Below are positions 46,359-55,472 of a DNA stretch of 64,000 nt, in pieces. A program made the position numbers and the translations under genes. The notes beneath the pieces were generated by a model. It searched no databases. It was not told the origin of the DNA and saw nothing but the letters and a program-made list of their open reading frames with translations. The stretch's first letter is position 1. The number at the start of each line of letters is the position of its first letter. The DNA comes from Sulfuriferula thiophila. GTDB lineage: Bacteria > Pseudomonadota > Gammaproteobacteria > Burkholderiales > Sulfuriferulaceae. Location: NCBI RefSeq assembly GCF_003864975.1, contig NZ_BHGL01000017.1:32817-96816 (forward strand). The letters are read 5' to 3'.

Positions 46359-47059
46359 CACGGCAAATTTTCCTGGATACTGAAACCACCGGCCTTGACC
46401 CGAAGCAGGGTCACCGCATTATCGAGGTGGCAGGGGTGGAGATGATCAATCGCCGCCCGACCGGTAAGCACTTTCATCGTTATCTGAATCCCGAGCGCGA
46501 GATTGATGCAGGGGCAGTGGCAGTGCATGGTCTGACTACCGAGTTTTTGCAGGACAAGCCGCATTTTGCGGATATAGCGGATGAGTTGCTGGAATTCCTG
46601 ACAGGGGCAGAGCTGGTCATCCATAATGCACCGTTCGATATCGGCTTTCTCAATAGCGAACTGACGCAACTGAAGCGTCCACCGATGTCCGAATATTGTC
46701 CGGACGTACTGGATACGCTGAAACTCGCCAAAGACTTGCACCCCGGGCAGAAGAATAATCTGGATGCATTATGCCGGCGTTATGAAGTGGATAATGCCAA
46801 TCGTACCTTGCACGGCGCGTTGCTGGATGCGGAATTGCTGGCGGCGGTTTATTTAGGCATGACCCGCGGTCAGGAAAGCCTGATGATGGCGGTCGAGGTT
46901 GAGCAGGTGGTGCGTGCCCCGGTAGGGAGTGCACAGCATGCGGCTATTCACGTTATTAATGCAGACGCTACAGAACTGGCCGCGCATCAGGATACACTCA
47001 CGGCGATCCAGAAAGAAAGCCGTGGCGCATGTCTATGGCTGGCGGAGCAAGCCGGTTAA
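46355..47059 (+). CDS. dnaQ: DNA polymerase III epsilon subunit (3'-5' proofreading exonuclease)
   Basis: Proofreading subunit of the replicase. The 234-aa DEDDh exonuclease has Exo I FLDTETTGLD (D8, E10), Exo II HNAPFDIGFLNSEL and Exo III HGALLDAELLA, plus a C-terminal tail that would bind the alpha subunit. Length equals E. coli DnaQ (243). It is coupled to the malic enzyme gene by ATGA. Its stop overlaps the stop of the convergent HMA gene; no terminator separates them. Confidence 0.95.
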   Translation: MTRQIFLDTETTGLDPKQGHRIIEVAGVEMINRRPTGKHFHRYLNPEREIDAGAVAVHGLTTEFLQDKPHFADIADELLEFLTGAELVIHNAPFDIGFLNSELTQLKRPPMSEYCPDVLDTLKLAKDLHPGQKNNLDALCRRYEVDNANRTLHGALLDAELLAAVYLGMTRGQESLMMAVEVEQVVRAPVGSAQHAAIHVINADATELAAHQDTLTAIQKESRGACLWLAEQAG

Positions 47060-47265
47060 CTTGCGACTTCGAAACCCGCTGCTTCAATAGCCTGTTTTAA
47101 GGCTTCTATATTGACTACGGCCGGATCAAACTCAACTTCAGCGTTGGCATGTTCCAGTGAGACATTCACTTCGCCGATACCCGGCAATGCACTTAATACG
47201 CGTTTAACGCTGTTGGTGCAGCCGCCACAGGTCATTCCCGTGATATTCAGAACAATGTGTTGCAT
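47056..47265 (-). CDS. Heavy-metal-associated (HMA) domain protein, copper-chaperone-like
   Basis: A 69-aa CopZ/Atx1-like protein with metal loop TGMTCGGCTNSV (two cysteines), ferredoxin-like fold pattern and the C-terminal AIEAAGFEVAS. No signal peptide, so cytoplasmic; CopZ-like copper shuttling is most likely, but no copper ATPase or regulator lies nearby. Its AGGAG ribosome-binding site overlaps the serB stop, so it is the last gene of mfd-serB-HMA. Confidence 0.9.
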   Translation of the reverse strand: MQHIVLNITGMTCGGCTNSVKRVLSALPGIGEVNVSLEHANAEVEFDPAVVNIEALKQAIEAAGFEVAS

Positions 47266-47277
47266 TGGTAAGTTCTC

Positions 47278-48126
47278 CTAGAGTTTGCCGAGTAAGGGTA
47301 GTACCGCGCTTAGATCATTATAGTTCAATGCGTAACTTGCTTGTTGACGTACCACAGGCTTGGCATGGTAGGCGACAGAGACGCCGGCCTGAGCCATCAT
47401 CAGCAGATCATTGGCGCCATCACCGATAGCGATTACCTGTTTCTGTGCCAATCCCAATTCTTCGCGTACCTTGTTCAGCCAGTCGGCCTTGCCCTGTGCG
47501 TCCAGTATATTTCCCAGCACCCGTCCGGTCAGTTTGCCATCGATGATTTCCAGCGTATTGGATGCGCTGTAATCAAGATTAAGCCTGCTTTGCAGACGTT
47601 CGGTAAAGAAGGTGAAGCCGCCTGACACCAGCAGGGTTTTTATGCCGCGCTGTTGCAAGGTGGTGAGCATGGTTTCTGCACCGGGGGTCAGGCGCAGACG
47701 TTCTTCATACACCCGTTCCAGTGCAGATGCATCCAGTCCAGCCAGCAGGGCAACGCGGCGGGTAAGGCTCTCGGCAAACACGATCTCGCCACGCATGGCG
47801 GATTCGGTAATCGCAGCCACTTCCGGCTTGATGCCGATCATGTCAGCGATTTCGTCGATGCACTCGATGGTGATGAGCGTGGAGTCCATGTCCATTACCA
47901 CCAGTTTGAAATCATTCAGGTGGCGATGGAAAGGGATGAAACCGAAGTCCAGTTTGGCTGCGGCGCAGAGTTCGGCGATAGCTGCCTGGTTGCTATTGTC
48001 AGCATTGACCAGGCGGAAGGCTTGCTGATTAATGGCTTCGATAGCATCGACAGCACAAAGTTTGGCAATCTGCTTCAGTGTCTGGGTAGGGACGTGATCG
48101 CCTTGAATAATAAGGTTAGTAAGCAT
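47278..48126 (-). CDS. serB: Phosphoserine phosphatase
   Basis: Last step of serine synthesis. The 282-aa HAD-family enzyme has the nucleophile motif VVMDMDSTLITIECIDE, motif II LLVSGGFTFF, K in the third motif and IGDGANDLLMM (motif IV). The N-terminal 65 residues form the ACT-like extension also seen in E. coli SerB (322 aa). It follows mfd by 4 bases on the same strand and is followed at 12 bases by the HMA gene. Confidence 0.96.
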   Translation of the reverse strand: MLTNLIIQGDHVPTQTLKQIAKLCAVDAIEAINQQAFRLVNADNSNQAAIAELCAAAKLDFGFIPFHRHLNDFKLVVMDMDSTLITIECIDEIADMIGIKPEVAAITESAMRGEIVFAESLTRRVALLAGLDASALERVYEERLRLTPGAETMLTTLQQRGIKTLLVSGGFTFFTERLQSRLNLDYSASNTLEIIDGKLTGRVLGNILDAQGKADWLNKVREELGLAQKQVIAIGDGANDLLMMAQAGVSVAYHAKPVVRQQASYALNYNDLSAVLPLLGKL

Positions 48127-48130
48127 GATA

Positions 48131-51100
48131 TTAGCTGAGTTCTTTCAAGAGGTTTCTAATGTTTTTAACGCGCTCAGTCAGGGTGTTGCTGACGATAGTG
48201 ACGCGTAGCTTATCTGGCCCTGCCAGTTTGTAATGGCGGCGGGTCTGGATCAATTCTATCAGTCGTGCCGGATCAATCGGTGGCTTGGGGATGAATTGCA
48301 GGCTGATGGCTTCGCTGGATGCATCAAGCTTGGCGATGCCAAGAGGTTTTGCCAGCAAGCGCAGTCTATGTGATTCCAGTAGCGCCTGGGCCGGTTCCGG
48401 CAGCACGCCGAAGCGGTCGACCAGTTCGGCATGCAGATCGTCCAGGCCATCCTGATCGCTGCAATTGGCCAGACGTTTGTACAGCACCAGACGCTCGTGA
48501 ATGTCGCCGCAATAGCTGTCGGGGAGCAGGGCGGGGGTGTGCAGATTGATTTCGGTGGTAACCCCCAGCGGCTGATTCATGTCCGGTTCCAGGCCTTTTT
48601 TGAGCGCAGCGACGGCATGATTGAGCATGTCGTTGTACATGCTGAAGCCGATTTCCTGCATGCTGCCGCTTTGCGAGTCGCCCAGCACTTCGCCAGCACC
48701 GCGGATCTCCAGATCGTGCATGGCCAGATGGAAACCGGCACCCAGATCTTCCATCATCTGCAGTGCTTCCAGTCGCTTCTTGGCGGCAGGTGTAATGGCG
48801 TCTTCTTCCGGTGTCATCAGATAAGCGTACGCCTGGTGATGTGAACGACCGACCCGGCCACGCAGCTGGTGCAATTGCGCCAGACCGAATTTGTCGGCGC
48901 GGTTCATGATGATGGTGTTGGCGGTCGGGATGTCGATGCCGGTTTCGATGATGGTGGTACACAGCAGGACATTGACCTGCTGCTGATGGAAGTCGCGCAT
49001 GACGTGTTCCAGCTCACGTTCGGGCATCTGGCCGTGAGCGACGCGGATGCGCGCTTCCGGCAGCAATTTGGTGAGCTTGGCTTCCATGTTGTAAATGGTG
49101 TCTACTTCGTTATGCAGGAAATACACTTGCCCGCCACGCTTGAGTTCGCGCAGTACAGCTTCGCGGATAACGCCGTCGGAATAACGCGAGACAAAGGTTT
49201 TGATCGACAGTCGTTTTTGCGGTGGCGTGGTAATCACTGAAAAATCGCGGATGCCTTCCAGCGACATCGCCAGCGTACGCGGAATAGGTGTGGCCGTTAG
49301 CGTTAACACGTCGATTTCGGAGCGCAGCACTTTCATCTGTTCTTTCTGGCGCACACCGAAGCGGTGTTCTTCGTCGATAATGACCAGACCCAGATTTTTG
49401 AAGATCACATCCTTTTGCAGTAATTTGTGTGTGCCGATGACGATATCGATCGTGCCTGCGGCGAGTCCTGCCAGCGCTTGCGTCTGTTCCTTGGCGGAAC
49501 GGAAACGCGACAGCTCGGCGATACGCACCGGCCAGTCAGCAAAACGGTCAGAGAAATTCTGGAAATGCTGTTCGGCCAGCAGCGTGGTCGGTACCAGCAC
49601 GGCAACCTGGCGGCCATCCATCAGCGCGACGAAGGCGGCGCGCAGGGCGACTTCGGTTTTGCCGAAACCCACATCGCCGCATACCAGTCGATCCATCGGC
49701 CGTGGCGAGCATAAATCGGCAATAACGGCTTCAATTGCGCTGGCCTGATCTATGGTTTCCTCAAAGCCGAAGCCTTCGACAAAGGCCTCGTAATCATGCT
49801 GTTTTAGCGTAAAGGCATGGCCCTGGCGAGCGGCGCGGCGCGCATACAGGTTGAGCAGCTCGGCGGCCGTGTCGCGCGCCTGTTCCATGGCACGGCGTTT
49901 GGCCTTTTCCCATTGTCCGCTGCCCAGTTTGGACAGCGTGACGGATTCAGCTGCGGCGCCACTGTAGCGGCCGATTAAATGCAGTTGGGAAACCGGTACG
50001 TAGAGTTTGTCGTTACCCGCATATTCCAGCAACAGGAATTCGGTTTCGCCCTCACCCAGATCCATGCTCACCAGTCCCAGATAGCGGCCGATACCGTGGT
50101 CGGCGTGCACCACCGGATCGCCGACCTTGACTTCGGATAAATCGCGCAACATGCCATCGACCTGGGTGCGGCGCTGGGCAGTGCGGTTGCGGGTGCGGAT
50201 GGTGGTGGCGTATAACTCGGATTCGGTGATGAATGCCAATGGCGGCGTGGTTTGCAGAATGAAGCCATGTGTCAGGGGCGCTACACCCAATCGGGATTGG
50301 GTGAGGTTGTCCAGACAGCTGCTGTAATCTTCACACAAGGCTAATTTGACGCCATGCTCACTGAAATACTGCGTCATGGTCTCGCGTCGGCCCAGGCTTT
50401 CAGCCAGCAGCAGGATTTTTCCCTTAAACGCGGCAAGAAAACCTTTGATGCGGTGCAGCGGGTCGTCAGCGCGGCGTTCAACGCTTAAATCGGGTAGCGC
50501 GCGGGTGAGGCCATCAGCGGTATTGCCCTGGCTGATTTCCACCCGTGCATAGTGTTTCAGATGGCCGTACAAGGCATCGACTGCGAGGAACAGATCGGCA
50601 GGAGGCAGAATAGGCCGTTGCGGATCGCCGCGCATCAGTTTGTAGCGAGTCTCGGTGTCGCGCCAGAATTCGCTGGCAGCGGTTTCGATATCGCCGTGCA
50701 GGCAGATGACGGCATTGTCTGGCACATAGTCAAACAGGCTGGCGGTTTTTTCAAAAAACAGCGGCAGGTAATATTCTATGCCGGCGGGCGCCAGGCCATT
50801 ACTGACATCCTTGTAGATCTGACGCTTGGAGGCATCGCCTTCGAAATGGTCGCGGAAATTCTGACGGAACAGCGCCATGCCTGCTTCATCCAGCGGGAAC
50901 TCGCGTGCCGGCAGCAGGCGGATTTCCTTGACCGGGTAGATACTGCGCTGGGTATCGACGTCAAAGGTGCGGATGGTTTCGATTTCATCGTCAAACAAAT
51001 CGATACGGTAGGGCAGTGCGCTGCCCATCGGGAACAGATCGAGCAGGCCCCCGCGTACGCTGAATTCTCCGGGGGAAATGACCTGGCTGACTGCGCTGTA

Positions 51101-51538
51101 ACCGCTGGCGATCATTTGCTGGCGCAGCGCATCCACATCCAGTTTTTGTCCCTGCTTGAGGAAAAACGTATAAGCCCCGAGATAAGTCGGCGGAGTGAGG
51201 CGGTATAACGCCGTTGTCACCGGGACAATGGCGATGTCACACTGGCTCTGGGAAATTTGATACAGCGTGGCCAGGCGCTCGGAAATCAGATCCTGATGCG
51301 GGGAAAAGTGGTCGTACGGCAAGGTTTCCCAGTCGGGGAGCAGGCTGACAGTCAGCTTGGGTGAAAACCAGCGGATTTCTTCGAGCAGGCGCTGTGCGTC
51401 GAGTGCGTTGGCGGCAAGGACCACAACAGGTCGGGATAGCGTTGCGAGTTCGCTGATAGCCAGGGCGTCAGCCGAACCGACTAACGCTTCGATTTGAATG
51501 CGTTGACCAGAAGGTGGCAGAGGTTGGTTGATAAGCAT
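48131..51538 (-). CDS. mfd: Transcription-repair coupling factor
   Basis: Superfamily 2 translocase that removes stalled RNA polymerase and recruits UvrA. The 1135-aa protein shows a UvrB-like N-terminal module (PDWETLPYDHFSPHQDLISERLA, SGYSAVSQVISPGEFSVRGG), the RNA-polymerase-interacting CarD-like domain (KVGDPVVHADHGIGRYLG), the RecG-like helicase (CGDVGFGKTEVALRAAF, IIDEEHRFGV, LTATPIPRTL, HQLRGRVGRS) and the TRCF C-terminal domain. E. coli Mfd is 1148 aa. Translation is coupled with serB. Confidence 0.98.
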   Translation of the reverse strand: MLINQPLPPSGQRIQIEALVGSADALAISELATLSRPVVVLAANALDAQRLLEEIRWFSPKLTVSLLPDWETLPYDHFSPHQDLISERLATLYQISQSQCDIAIVPVTTALYRLTPPTYLGAYTFFLKQGQKLDVDALRQQMIASGYSAVSQVISPGEFSVRGGLLDLFPMGSALPYRIDLFDDEIETIRTFDVDTQRSIYPVKEIRLLPAREFPLDEAGMALFRQNFRDHFEGDASKRQIYKDVSNGLAPAGIEYYLPLFFEKTASLFDYVPDNAVICLHGDIETAASEFWRDTETRYKLMRGDPQRPILPPADLFLAVDALYGHLKHYARVEISQGNTADGLTRALPDLSVERRADDPLHRIKGFLAAFKGKILLLAESLGRRETMTQYFSEHGVKLALCEDYSSCLDNLTQSRLGVAPLTHGFILQTTPPLAFITESELYATTIRTRNRTAQRRTQVDGMLRDLSEVKVGDPVVHADHGIGRYLGLVSMDLGEGETEFLLLEYAGNDKLYVPVSQLHLIGRYSGAAAESVTLSKLGSGQWEKAKRRAMEQARDTAAELLNLYARRAARQGHAFTLKQHDYEAFVEGFGFEETIDQASAIEAVIADLCSPRPMDRLVCGDVGFGKTEVALRAAFVALMDGRQVAVLVPTTLLAEQHFQNFSDRFADWPVRIAELSRFRSAKEQTQALAGLAAGTIDIVIGTHKLLQKDVIFKNLGLVIIDEEHRFGVRQKEQMKVLRSEIDVLTLTATPIPRTLAMSLEGIRDFSVITTPPQKRLSIKTFVSRYSDGVIREAVLRELKRGGQVYFLHNEVDTIYNMEAKLTKLLPEARIRVAHGQMPERELEHVMRDFHQQQVNVLLCTTIIETGIDIPTANTIIMNRADKFGLAQLHQLRGRVGRSHHQAYAYLMTPEEDAITPAAKKRLEALQMMEDLGAGFHLAMHDLEIRGAGEVLGDSQSGSMQEIGFSMYNDMLNHAVAALKKGLEPDMNQPLGVTTEINLHTPALLPDSYCGDIHERLVLYKRLANCSDQDGLDDLHAELVDRFGVLPEPAQALLESHRLRLLAKPLGIAKLDASSEAISLQFIPKPPIDPARLIELIQTRRHYKLAGPDKLRVTIVSNTLTERVKNIRNLLKELS

Positions 51539-51623
51539 GAGCGCAAGTACTAGCCAGTAAACACGCTATTTTAACTCAGAACCAGATGGGGTAGTGAAAC
51601 GAGTGGGATGTGCTGGGGGTGGA

Positions 51624-51653
51624 ATCCAGACGAGATGTTCGCCTCGTCTGGAT
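51624..51653. repeat. Perfect 11-base inverted repeat
   Basis: ATCCAGACGAG / CTCGTCTGGAT with an 8-base loop, 19 bases after the stop of the next leftward gene. It lacks a T-tract on either strand, so it is at best a weak or Rho-type terminator, an mRNA-stabilising hairpin, or a protein-binding site. Confidence 0.6.
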
Positions 51654-51672
51654 GTGTTGCGTGATGAAGTGC

Positions 51673-52197
51673 TTATTTAGGGCAGCTAGCTTCGGTAGAA
51701 GGTACTTTACCGGCCAGTAACAGGAACTGTTCGAATGGCTTCATGACGCTCATAGCTTCCATTTTTGGACCCTGGAACTGCAGACGACCAAACATCATGG
51801 CTTTCATCGGGCCGTATTCACCAGCACCCATGTCGTGCCATTTTTCAGTGGTAGCGTACATCAGGTAATCCGCACCAGAGTCGAGTTTTGCCATTTCGAC
51901 CTTACCGCCGTAGCTGCAAAATGCCTTACCGGCTTTTTCAGTGATGCGCATTTCGACTTGCGGGCTATCTTCACAATCGCTGCGGTACATGTGGATCACT
52001 TTGTAACCACGACCTTTGTTGTTCTCTATCCATTTGCCACCCAGACCGTCAACCAGGATTGCATTTTTGTTGAAAGATTCACAAGCTTGTGCAGCCCATT
52101 CTGCGGACATCAGGACAGGTGCAGCAGTCGCAGCGCCAGCGATCAATGACAATGCCAGGCCGGACAATACGGTAAGGCTTTTTAAGTGCTTAGTCAT
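51673..52197 (-). CDS. Exported SCP2-like sterol-carrier domain protein
   Basis: A 174-aa protein with a clear signal peptide (MTKHLKSLTVLSGLALSLIA, then GAATAAPVL). The mature part resembles the SCP2 sterol-binding fold: KVEMAKLDSGADYLMYATTEKW, then AGEYGPMKAMMFGRLQFQGP and MKPFEQFLLLAGKVP. Four cysteines (AQACES, SDCEDS, FCSYGG, ASCPK) would form disulfides in the periplasm. Ligand unknown. A good AGGAG lies 9 bases before the ATG. It is transcribed alone between tal and mfd. Confidence 0.62.
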   Translation of the reverse strand: MTKHLKSLTVLSGLALSLIAGAATAAPVLMSAEWAAQACESFNKNAILVDGLGGKWIENNKGRGYKVIHMYRSDCEDSPQVEMRITEKAGKAFCSYGGKVEMAKLDSGADYLMYATTEKWHDMGAGEYGPMKAMMFGRLQFQGPKMEAMSVMKPFEQFLLLAGKVPSTEASCPK

Positions 52198-52263
52198 GCA
52201 GTGTGTCTCCTAATTGAATAATGAATTTTAATTTTTATCTGATACTAATATACTACGCGCGAA

Positions 52264-52292
52264 AAGTTACCTGCATAAGCGATTGCTGTCAA
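52264..52292 (-). promoter_or_regulatory. Possible promoter of the SCP2-like gene
   Basis: On the minus strand TTGACA (52292-52287), 17 bases, TAACTT (52269-52264). The -35 is perfect, the -10 poor (3/6). It lies in the gap after tal, about 65 bases before the ATG. Confidence 0.35.
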
Positions 52293-52317
52293 ATATAAAA
52301 AGACTGCTTGTATTGAA

Positions 52318-53394
52318 TCAACAGGTTAGCAATATTTGCTGGTAAGCGTCTGCAAACAATTTGAGTCCTTCCTGTTGCAGAATTTCCCCAACTTCGTCCG
52401 GGAAAATACCCAGTTTCTCTAGGGCCAAATAATCTGCCTGGGCTTGTTCCACCCCAGCTTCCACGGTATTTGCGACTACACCATGGTCGCGGAAAGCATT
52501 GATGGTTGCACCAGGCGCAGTGTTCACTGTTTCAGCACCGATGAGGTTGTCAATGTATTTCACATCGGAATAGGCGCTGTTTTTGGTGCCGGTACTGGCC
52601 CATAACAAATATTGCGGACGGCAGCCAGCCTGAGCCAGATCCGTAAAGTATTCGCCATGAAACAGCTGTTTGTAACGCTGATACGCCAGCTTGGCAACGG
52701 CGAGGGCGCCACGACCCTGCAATGCCAGTGCAGATTCGGTGCCGATGGCAGCGAGGCGCGGATCGATATGGGAATCGACACGGGACAGGAACAAGCTGGC
52801 CACTGCCTTTACGCTGCTGCCATCGCCACCTTGAGCAACAAAATGGCGCAGTCCGCGGATGTAGGCTTCCAGTGTCCGCAGGGTCTGCGCTATGGAAAAC
52901 AGCAAGGTGATATTGATGGAAATACCTTCACCGATCAACTGTTCAAACGCTGCGATACCGGCTGGTGTGCTGGGAATCTTGATGAGCACGTTAGGCCGGT
53001 TTACCGTGGCATGCAAGCGTCGGGCAGCAGCAATGGTTGCATCGGTGTCGTGTGCCAGATTGGGGGAAACTTCCAGGCTGACATAACCATCATTACCCTG
53101 AGTCTGTCTGTAGGTGTGCAACAAAATATCGCAAGCCGCCTGGATATCGGGGATTACCAATGCCTCGTAGCGCGCTTCGGCATCCGCGACAGTGGTTTTT
53201 AACAGCGCCATATCAGCCTGATAATAAGGGCTGTCTGTCAGAGCCTTCTGGAAAATGCTGGGGTTGGAGGTAATGCCGGAGATGCCATCATCCTCTATCA
53301 GCCGTGCCAGTTCGCCATCCCGTATCAGCGTGCGGGACAGATTGTCCAGCCAGATTGATTGCCCGAGTGCTTTAACGTCATTTAATCTGCTCAT
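52318..53394 (-). CDS. tal: Transaldolase
   Basis: Pentose-phosphate enzyme exchanging a dihydroxyacetone unit. The 358-aa TIM-barrel protein has GISGITSNPSIFQKAL, the Schiff-base lysine in NRPNVLIKIPSTPAG, ISINITLLFS and LWASTGTKNSAYSD. Its length fits the longer transaldolase subfamily (about 360 aa) rather than E. coli TalB (317 aa). The start is preceded by AGGAG. Only 20 bases separate it from the lipoprotein gene upstream, so it may be expressed with the lipid-transport operon. Confidence 0.95.
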   Translation of the reverse strand: MSRLNDVKALGQSIWLDNLSRTLIRDGELARLIEDDGISGITSNPSIFQKALTDSPYYQADMALLKTTVADAEARYEALVIPDIQAACDILLHTYRQTQGNDGYVSLEVSPNLAHDTDATIAAARRLHATVNRPNVLIKIPSTPAGIAAFEQLIGEGISINITLLFSIAQTLRTLEAYIRGLRHFVAQGGDGSSVKAVASLFLSRVDSHIDPRLAAIGTESALALQGRGALAVAKLAYQRYKQLFHGEYFTDLAQAGCRPQYLLWASTGTKNSAYSDVKYIDNLIGAETVNTAPGATINAFRDHGVVANTVEAGVEQAQADYLALEKLGIFPDEVGEILQQEGLKLFADAYQQILLTC

Positions 53395-53414
53395 GTTGGC
53401 TCCTAGGTTTTTAT

Positions 53415-54074
53415 TTAGCGCAATGATGATTCGACGATTTCAATTCTAGACTTTATTTGTTGCAACTGTACCGGATCGGTCAGGTTTTTTTGCTGGAGTA
53501 ATAAATAGGCCAGTAAGGGACGTCTCCAGCCCTGGCTGGCTGCTGTGTCGGTAGCGATTTGCAGGGTTTTCTGGTTGAACTGCTTGCGTTGTATTGTCAC
53601 CCCGCTGGCAACCAGTCGCGACAACGGATCGCTGATATTCAGCAGTATCTGGTTAACTTCTTCAGCAGAAGCTGTCGGGTTTTTCAGTAACGCTGCATAT
53701 TGCGGCGGCAGTGAGGTGCTATCCAGTCCCTGCCAATCGCCTTGAATAAACCGATAATACGCTGCATCGGTTTGGGTGGTGTCTGTTACGGCCAGCGCGG
53801 TGTAAGGCTGGCAAGCTGAGAGATCAAGCGCGGCTATATGTACGCCGCATTTTACGAGTTCCAGATGGCCAACGGCAGCAATGTCGCCAGTTGAAGCCGT
53901 TGCAGCACGCGATTTGGCAAAGCTGGCATCGGCCAGCTTGCTGCGTCCCTCCAGATAATACTGGGTGTAACGGGCGATGGCGGTTTGCGTGTCAATCTTC
54001 CAGTCGGGCACGGTTGGGCCGCCGCCACAAGCTGCAAGGGTGCTAAGCAGTATCAGGCTGAGCAGGGTTTTCAT
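53415..54074 (-). CDS. Predicted lipoprotein of the Mla-like operon
   Basis: A 219-aa protein with signal MKTLLSLILLSTLAAC and a lipobox (LAAC), so it is probably anchored in the outer or inner membrane. The mature part is helical (TAIARYTQYYLEGRSKLADA; QIATDTAASQGWRRPLLAYL) with two cysteines (VKCGV, SACQP). I do not recognise a family, and it does not look like the usual ABC-type auxiliary lipoprotein (DUF330) that often follows MlaD. The start overlaps the mlaD stop by 4 bases, so it is likely part of the same system. Confidence 0.8.
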   Translation of the reverse strand: MKTLLSLILLSTLAACGGGPTVPDWKIDTQTAIARYTQYYLEGRSKLADASFAKSRAATASTGDIAAVGHLELVKCGVHIAALDLSACQPYTALAVTDTTQTDAAYYRFIQGDWQGLDSTSLPPQYAALLKNPTASAEEVNQILLNISDPLSRLVASGVTIQRKQFNQKTLQIATDTAASQGWRRPLLAYLLLQQKNLTDPVQLQQIKSRIEIVESSLR

Positions 54075-55021
54075 GGCAGTTTTACCTCGCCGGCCTTACC
54101 TGAAGGCAAATAACGATTGATTTTGGTGATGAGCTGATTGGTTTTGCTGAGTGCTTCATCAACTTCGGAACGTAACTGGCCCATATCATCGGTGCCTTGT
54201 TTCAGATTGGCAGTAAGCCCGGTGGTGTTCACTAATAATTCATCGACTTTCTTCAGGCTGGTGCGAATATCCTCCAGCATTAAATGCAGTTCTGCGACGG
54301 ATTGATTGGCTTTGTCCATTAAACCGCCTTTAGCGAAGGCGGAGTGATCCAGCTTGAGTGAAAGCTGATTGAGGTTGGCAGTAAGTTGACGGGTGTTTTG
54401 CAGGCTGTCGATCAGTGATTGCGCATTTTTTTCGCTACCCAGCAAGCCTTGAGCTACACCATATTTCCCAGTCATTTGCTGGGTGATGGCTTTGGCGTTG
54501 CTTAATGTGACATTGATTTCACTGTCACGACGGGTCATGTATGCCACGTTTTTAGCAACAGCGCCAAATTGATCCAGAATGATGTTTGCCTTTGCGGTCA
54601 ATGCAGGTACATCCACACCGCCGTTACCCAGATTAAGCGGGTACTCTTTATTCGGATTGAGTAACGGGCTATTCAGTTCGCTGACATCAACCCGGATTTT
54701 TGCTGCGCCGACCAGCGGCTTGTCCAGTGAGAACTGGCTGCTTGCACGCAGCCACTGGCTCTGCCGGCTGTCGACATTGACGATAATACGCGCCATGCCT
54801 AGTGGGGTAAGTGACAGCGAGCTTACTTTGCCGATGGGAATGCCGCGAAAATTAAGCGGCATGCCGACATCTATGTTTTCTGCGTTTGGAGCGATCAGGG
54901 TGTATTGGGTGCTGTGCTCAAACCAGCCGCGCTCGTACAGCAGGTAAATGAAAGCAAAGGCACTTACCAGCACTGCGGTGAGCAGAAACAGGCCGACCTT
55001 GAATTGTATGGTTTTATTCAT
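54071..55021 (-). CDS. MlaD-family (MCE domain) substrate-binding protein
   Basis: Membrane-anchored lipid-binding subunit of a Mla-type ABC system. The 316-aa protein starts MNKTIQFKVGLFLLTAVLV, with one membrane helix (about 8-28), then the MCE domain (GMPLNFRGIPIGKVSSLSLT; RASSQFSLDKPL), and a long helical C-terminal part (about 150-300) with Asn/Gln-rich heptads. The C-terminus ends in a Pro/Lys segment. I use the ATG whose first bases overlap the preceding stop as ATGA; an upstream GTG/ATG alternative inside the ATPase-like gene would add ten residues. Confidence 0.88.
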   Translation of the reverse strand: MNKTIQFKVGLFLLTAVLVSAFAFIYLLYERGWFEHSTQYTLIAPNAENIDVGMPLNFRGIPIGKVSSLSLTPLGMARIIVNVDSRQSQWLRASSQFSLDKPLVGAAKIRVDVSELNSPLLNPNKEYPLNLGNGGVDVPALTAKANIILDQFGAVAKNVAYMTRRDSEINVTLSNAKAITQQMTGKYGVAQGLLGSEKNAQSLIDSLQNTRQLTANLNQLSLKLDHSAFAKGGLMDKANQSVAELHLMLEDIRTSLKKVDELLVNTTGLTANLKQGTDDMGQLRSEVDEALSKTNQLITKINRYLPSGKAGEVKLP

Positions 55022-55395
55022 TTTTGATACTCGTAGATAGATTGATTCCAAACATAATCAACAACACGATGATCACTGTGTTCGTGCTGCAAACAACCCA
55101 GCATGGTGCGTAATACATGCGGATACGGTACATCAGCCAGCATTAACGCAGGGCGGTCGATCGCCACCAGCGGGCGACGCAACATGATGGCACGCGCCAT
55201 TTTCACGGCAAAACGCTGGGTCATGTTCAGATCTTCATCGCGTTTGAGTGCTATATCGCCATGACCTGTGCAGTCGAGCAGTTTCTGTGCCTGCTCGCTG
55301 GCCTGTTTCCAGGGGGTGGCGTGATGAAACTGGGTAATCAGCGCGATGTTTTCCAGTGCAGTAAGGTTTACCCGTAATGGCAGATCGGGGGACAC
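55018..55395 (-). CDS. Degenerate ABC ATPase-like protein (no Walker A)
   Basis: Sits where the MlaF-type ATPase is expected, between the permease and MlaD genes. From GTG it gives 125 aa: LVSPDLPLRVNLTALENIAL resembles the Q-loop region of Mla ATPases, but the ABC signature is replaced by LNMTQRFAVKMARAIMLRRP and Walker B by LVAIDRPALM, with Arg where the catalytic Glu should be. No P-loop exists upstream. The same frame stays open across the 3' end of the permease gene without an ATG, GTG or TTG; an ATT at 55494, five bases after GAGGTG, would give 158 aa. Either a decayed gene or a non-hydrolysing subunit. The stop overlaps mlaD by 4 bases. Confidence 0.6.
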   Translation of the reverse strand: MSPDLPLRVNLTALENIALITQFHHATPWKQASEQAQKLLDCTGHGDIALKRDEDLNMTQRFAVKMARAIMLRRPLVAIDRPALMLADVPYPHVLRTMLGCLQHEHSDHRVVDYVWNQSIYEYQK

Positions 55396-55472
55396 CAGCG
55401 CACAATCGTGGCCGCTCTCGCCGAGCAGAGCGTGGATCTGATCCCGACGTGCAGTTTCATCGTCGCACCATA

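Noticed and set aside
48366..48962. 198-codon open frame inside mfd
   Set aside because: Overlaps the conserved helicase domain of Mfd in another frame and has low-complexity Arg/Ser composition.
50552..51208. 218-codon plus-strand open frame opposite mfd
   Set aside because: Antisense to the UvrB-like module of Mfd; no start signal and no recognisable domain.
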